Shown here: positions 60,724 through 64,000 of the stretch, in pieces
Layout of the letters: each line of letters starts with the position of its first letter
How positions within the stretch are numbered: the first letter of the stretch is position 1
Source of the DNA: an uncultured Prevotellaceae bacterium
GTDB lineage: Bacteria; Bacteroidota; Bacteroidia; Bacteroidales; Bacteroidaceae
DNA: 64,000 bases
Direction of reading: 5' to 3'
Assembly: GCA_902779455.1 (NCBI GenBank)
Contig: CACZBS010000010.1
Coordinates: 1-64,000 of the forward strand
Made by a program: the position numbers and the translations under genes
Notes under the pieces: generated by a model
What the model was told of the DNA's origin: nothing
Seen by the model: the letters and a program-made list of their open reading frames with translations, nothing else
The model's database searches: none

Positions 60724-62067
60724 CTACGATTTCTTCATCCGCTGCATCTGGGCAGCCATCTGGGCCATGCGCGAGCGGTCCATGCCCGTGACCATCTTCA
60801 TCATCTTGCGGGTCTGGTCGAACTGCTTCATCAGGCGGTTGACGTCCTCCATCTTCGTGCCCGATCCGCGGGCGATGCGCAGGCGGCGGCTCTGGTTGAT
60901 GATGTCGGGGTTGGCCCGCTCCTTGGGCGTCATCGACTGGATGATGGCCTCAATCTGCTTGAAGGCGTTGTCGTCGATGTCGACGTCCTTCAGGGCTTTG
61001 CCCACGCCGGGAATCATCGAGGCCAGCTCCTTGATGTTGCCCATCTTCTTGATCTGCTGGATCTGCGACATGAAGTCGTCGAAGTCGAACTTGTTCTTGC
61101 GGATCTTCTTCTCCAGCTTCTTCGCCTCCTCCTCGTCGAACTGCATCTGGGCGCGCTCCACGAGCGAGACGACGTCGCCCATGCCGAGGATGCGGTCGGC
61201 CATGCGCTCGGGGTGGAACACGTCGATGGCCTCCATCTTCTCGCCCGTTCCGACGAACTTGATGGGCTTGGTCACCACTGTGCGGATCGACAGGGCGGCA
61301 CCGCCGCGGGTGTCGCCGTCGAGTTTCGTCAGCACCACGCCGTCGAAGTCGAGGCGGTCGTTGAATTCCTTGGCCGTGTTGACAGCATCCTGACCCGTCA
61401 TCGAGTCGACCACGAAGAGGGTCTCGTCGGGACGGATGGCCTCCTTCAGGCGCGAGATCTCGTCCATCATCTCCTCGTCGACGGCCAGTCGGCCGGCGGT
61501 GTCGACGATGACGACGTTGTAGGACTCCTGCTTAGCCTTGCGGATGGCGTTCTGCGCAATCTGGACGACGTCCTTGTTTTCAGGCTCCGTATAGACGTCG
61601 ACGCCGACGGTCTCTCCCACCACCTTCAGCTGCTCGATGGCAGCGGGGCGATAGACGTCGCAGGCCACGAGCAGCGGCTGCTTGTGCTGCCGCGTCTTCA
61701 GCATGTTGGCCAGCTTGCCCGAGAAGGTGGTCTTACCCGAGCCCTGCAGGCCCGACATGAGGATGATGGCAGGGCGGTTCTGCAGGTTCAGCTCGACGGC
61801 CTTGCCGCCCATGAGCTCGGTCAGCTCGTCGTGCACAATCTTCACCATCAGCTGGCTCGGCTTGATGGCCGTCAGCACGTTCATGCCAAGGGCCTTCTGC
61901 TTCACCGTGTCGGTGAACGACTTGGCCACTTTATAGTTCACGTCGGCGTCGAGCAGTGCGCGGCGCACGTCCTTCAGAGTCTCTGCTACGTTGATCTCGG
62001 TGATTTTTCCTTCACCCTTCAGTATCTTGAACGACCGTTCGAGCCGTTCACTCAGGTTTTCAAACAT
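60724..62067 (-). CDS. ffh: Signal recognition particle protein Ffh (SRP54)
   Basis: 447 aa, standard length. N domain (1-90), G domain with GLQGSGKTTFSGKLA (P-loop), DVYRPAAIEQLK, VDTAGRLAVDEEMM and TKLDGDTRGGAALS. The Met-rich M domain (about 300-447) contains the RNA-binding SRRLRIARGSGT and ends MAQMAAQMQRMKKS. It binds 4.5S RNA and signal peptides and docks with FtsY to deliver membrane proteins. Own promoter on the minus strand (62,106-62,137). The protease gene follows 41 bp downstream and may be co-transcribed. Confidence 0.97.
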   Translation of the reverse strand: MFENLSERLERSFKILKGEGKITEINVAETLKDVRRALLDADVNYKVAKSFTDTVKQKALGMNVLTAIKPSQLMVKIVHDELTELMGGKAVELNLQNRPAIILMSGLQGSGKTTFSGKLANMLKTRQHKQPLLVACDVYRPAAIEQLKVVGETVGVDVYTEPENKDVVQIAQNAIRKAKQESYNVVIVDTAGRLAVDEEMMDEISRLKEAIRPDETLFVVDSMTGQDAVNTAKEFNDRLDFDGVVLTKLDGDTRGGAALSIRTVVTKPIKFVGTGEKMEAIDVFHPERMADRILGMGDVVSLVERAQMQFDEEEAKKLEKKIRKNKFDFDDFMSQIQQIKKMGNIKELASMIPGVGKALKDVDIDDNAFKQIEAIIQSMTPKERANPDIINQSRRLRIARGSGTKMEDVNRLMKQFDQTRKMMKMVTGMDRSRMAQMAAQMQRMKKS

Positions 62068-62105
62068 TTGATTATTTACAATTTACGATTATACGATTTA
62101 GGGTG

Positions 62106-62137
62106 CAAAGTTACAATAAAAAAATGACACGCACAAA
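62106..62137 (-). promoter_or_regulatory. Promoter of ffh
   Basis: -33 TTTG (62,134-62,137) and -7 TAACTTTG (62,106-62,113) on the minus strand, 20-bp spacer; start codon 38 bp downstream of the -7 box. Confidence 0.75.
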
Positions 62138-62174
62138 CATCAAGCACTTTTTTTGCCTCACGAAACCATTTCAG

Positions 62175-62214
62175 CACCGCTGTGGTCCCGGCGTTGACTC
62201 AGATAACAGCGGTG
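62175..62214 (-). repeat. Small intergenic hairpin
   Basis: CACCGCTGT (62,175-62,183) and ACAGCGGTG (62,206-62,214), perfect 9-bp arms with a 22-nt loop, between the BspA terminator and the ffh promoter. Confidence 0.6.
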
Positions 62215-62264
62215 GCGACCGGTCCTCACGGACTGCACAGCCACGACGATGATAGTCATCAATC

Positions 62265-62328
62265 CCAAATCGGTCATTGGGATTTCCCGATGCCGCACGG
62301 CAGTGAGAAATTCCAATGACCGACTTGG
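62265..62328 (-). terminator. Hairpin 3' of the BspA-like gene
   Basis: CCAAATCGGTCATTGGGATTTC region (62,265-62,286) against its complement at 62,307-62,328, 20 of 22 matching, 20-nt loop. It is 20 bp after the BspA-like stop; no strong T-run. Confidence 0.6.
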
Positions 62329-62348
62329 AATAATCACTATTCGTCAAT

Positions 62349-63998
62349 CTACTTATTCAGTATCTCATCCACGATGATGACAGCGTCGGAGATGCTCACC
62401 TGGCCGTCACCATTCACGTCGCAGTTCAGTGGAGCCTCCTCGATGCCGCCTTTGAAGATGCTCTCCGACCAGCCGGCATCAAGATAAGCCTGACGAGTGC
62501 CGTGAGGAACGGTGAGGACACATTCGGTAGAGATGCCCTTAAAGGCATCTGTATCTACGCCAGTCAACCACGAAAGGGTATAATTGAAGGGTTCCGTTCG
62601 CTCCATCACTATAGATGTCAATTTGCTACATCCGTAGAATGCATATTTTCCAATACTATAGACTTTGCTTGGAATGACTATCTTTGTCAGTTCTTTTTGG
62701 CCGCTGAAAGCGCTATTCCCAATCCAACAAACATCCTCTGGAATAGTTGTGTTCTTGCAACCAGCCAACAATGTTGGAACGGAAACACTTGCAACAGGAT
62801 TATAGGATACGATTGCATTACAACCGTTGGGAGAACTGTATTTTTCATTACCCTCCTCAACAACTATCGACTGCAGCTGCGTACAGTCGGAGAATACTCC
62901 ATAACCGATAGACTTAACGCTCTTTGGAATGAAGATAGAGGTTATTCCTGATTTTGCAAGTGCCCTTTCACTTAACGTCTCCAGACCATTGGGCAACTGT
63001 ATATGCTTCAATGAAGTACAATAGCAGAAACCGTTAGTGTTCAGTTGTGTAATGCTTTCGGGCAACTTAATGGATGCCAAAGTCATACATCTTTCAAATG
63101 CATTTTCTTCAATAGTCGTCAGCCCGGTAAAGTATCGCAACTCATCAAATGAAGTAATACCAGTCTTATTAGAGAACACAGATTTGTTGGTTCCGCTATC
63201 TATCAGCGTCGTCACAGCCGCAGCCTCAGCCTTCGACAACTTACCATCATGGTCAGTATCCCAGTTCTCCACACAGATGGCCTCGACGTTGGAATCGGCA
63301 AACTGGATGATTTCTACGGGCTTCTTGCTGAACTCGACAGTCCAAATGCCATCATTGTCAAGCATGGGAAGGAAGAAGGACTGGTCCTCTGTCACAAATT
63401 CGCCGTTTGAACAATAAGCAGACGAGAGGATTGGACGCCCATTGTAATACAGCATGAAGTTGTAGTCGTCTCCTCCATTGATTTCAAACTTCATCTTCCC
63501 GACAGTTCGGGGAACAGCCGGCGCGCTGGCAGTCAGGCTCTGGTCGCTGATTGACATTAATGGAGACTCGTTGTCATCCACATATACGGAGGCGCTCCAG
63601 GTGTCAGGCAGCTCACCCTTTGTAATCATCATCCACGCGATCGTCTGACTCCCCGAATCCTTCAGTCCGATGACCCAATTCTTTGCTGTCAGCGCCTCGG
63701 CAGGGATGGGATTACGGGTACCATAATAATTAACGGGGATAGGATATCCGTATTCATCAAATTCTTCATAGCTTTTCATTTCGAAATAGTCAGTCAGACT
63801 CAGCATGTCGGCATTCACTACTAAAGACTTCCCTTGCAAATCGCCTTTGATCACCATTGTCATGCTTTGCATGTTTTCCGGTACTTCGTTCTCACCGTTG
63901 GTGAGCTGATACCCCTCTTCCTGACCGCGCTTGTCCTTGATCGTGGCTTTGATCTCAGCATCACCCAACTGTATGACGTTCCACTTCGTCATTTTGGC
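62349..63998 (-). CDS. BspA-like leucine-rich-repeat surface protein, C-terminal part (5' end outside window)
   Basis: At least 549 residues; the frame is open to the window edge and the first visible residues are mid-protein, so the start lies beyond 64,000. An N-terminal beta region (to about 235) is followed by an EF-hand-like ENWDTDHDGKLSKAEAAAV, typical before LRR_5 repeats. Treponema/BspA-type leucine-rich repeats then run from about 285 to 500 (LTTIEENAFERCMTLASIKLP, LKHIQLPNGLETL, LTKIVIPSKVYSIGKYAF). A dockerin-like end DVNGDGQVSISDAVIIVDEI closes the protein. Base composition is more AT-rich than in neighbouring genes, common for such repeat proteins. Likely a surface adhesin or binding protein. 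Confidence 0.85.
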   Translation of the reverse strand, partial: AKMTKWNVIQLGDAEIKATIKDKRGQEEGYQLTNGENEVPENMQSMTMVIKGDLQGKSLVVNADMLSLTDYFEMKSYEEFDEYGYPIPVNYYGTRNPIPAEALTAKNWVIGLKDSGSQTIAWMMITKGELPDTWSASVYVDDNESPLMSISDQSLTASAPAVPRTVGKMKFEINGGDDYNFMLYYNGRPILSSAYCSNGEFVTEDQSFFLPMLDNDGIWTVEFSKKPVEIIQFADSNVEAICVENWDTDHDGKLSKAEAAAVTTLIDSGTNKSVFSNKTGITSFDELRYFTGLTTIEENAFERCMTLASIKLPESITQLNTNGFCYCTSLKHIQLPNGLETLSERALAKSGITSIFIPKSVKSIGYGVFSDCTQLQSIVVEEGNEKYSSPNGCNAIVSYNPVASVSVPTLLAGCKNTTIPEDVCWIGNSAFSGQKELTKIVIPSKVYSIGKYAFYGCSKLTSIVMERTEPFNYTLSWLTGVDTDAFKGISTECVLTVPHGTRQAYLDAGWSESIFKGGIEEAPLNCDVNGDGQVSISDAVIIVDEILNK

Positions 63999-64000
63999 TA

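Overview
The window reads as a chromosomal segment of a Bacteroidales bacterium, most likely Prevotellaceae (Prevotella/Segatella-like). This rests on type V (Mfa/Fim-type) pilus genes, an N-succinylornithine-type arginine pathway, a BspA-like leucine-rich-repeat protein, many lipoproteins, and repeated TAnnTTTG -7 boxes typical of Bacteroidetes promoters. Coding DNA is GC-rich at third positions, so many long antisense reading frames are artefacts. No tRNA, rRNA, CRISPR array or complete insertion sequence was seen.

Layout. 1-11,840: type V pilus operon: end of a DUF3868-like protein, a major fimbrillin, an Mfa2/FimB-type anchor, a second fimbrillin and three large accessory/tip proteins. 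12,067-19,313: housekeeping and envelope genes (M48 lipoprotein protease, PepC-type peptidase, small outer-membrane protein, SpoU/TrmH methyltransferase, DUF5106 thioredoxin-like protein) and an ECF sigma/anti-sigma/DUF5024 unit. 19,641-24,841 (minus): arginine catabolism (rocD, ctlX, pruA, arginine deiminase). Divergent from it, 25,063-40,216 (plus): a nearly complete arginine and proline biosynthesis region (GNAT candidate N-succinylglutamate synthase, argG, argC, argD, proC, XRE-cupin regulator, acyl-CoA synthetase, thioredoxin-hydrolase fusion, proB, proA, argF', argB, argE', argH). 40,365-46,699: DUF4251 lipoprotein, MINPP-type phytase, PafA-type phosphatase, alpha/beta hydrolase, DUF362 lipoprotein. 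46,857-49,931 (minus): a DpnII-type restriction-modification island with a DpnD/PcfM small protein and a long structured leader. 50,125-64,000 (minus): GH27 alpha-galactosidase, a four-subunit 2-oxoacid:ferredoxin oxidoreductase, a 59-aa TPR protein, folD, a 1,604-aa subtilisin-like protease, ffh and a partial BspA-like protein.

The anabolic genes should take glutamate through N-succinyl intermediates to citrulline and arginine, and glutamate to proline. The divergent operon should return arginine through citrulline and ornithine to glutamate. Both face one 221-bp control region holding two promoters and a small palindrome.

The other striking property is the density of intergenic repeats. 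At least eight families of palindromic or tandem elements recur here. Some lie directly after promoter -7 boxes in 5' leaders, and two appear to have entered protein-coding sequence in frame (argE' and the acyl-CoA synthetase). The RM island, with its unusual M-R-M gene order and structured leader, is the best candidate for an incompletely described system.
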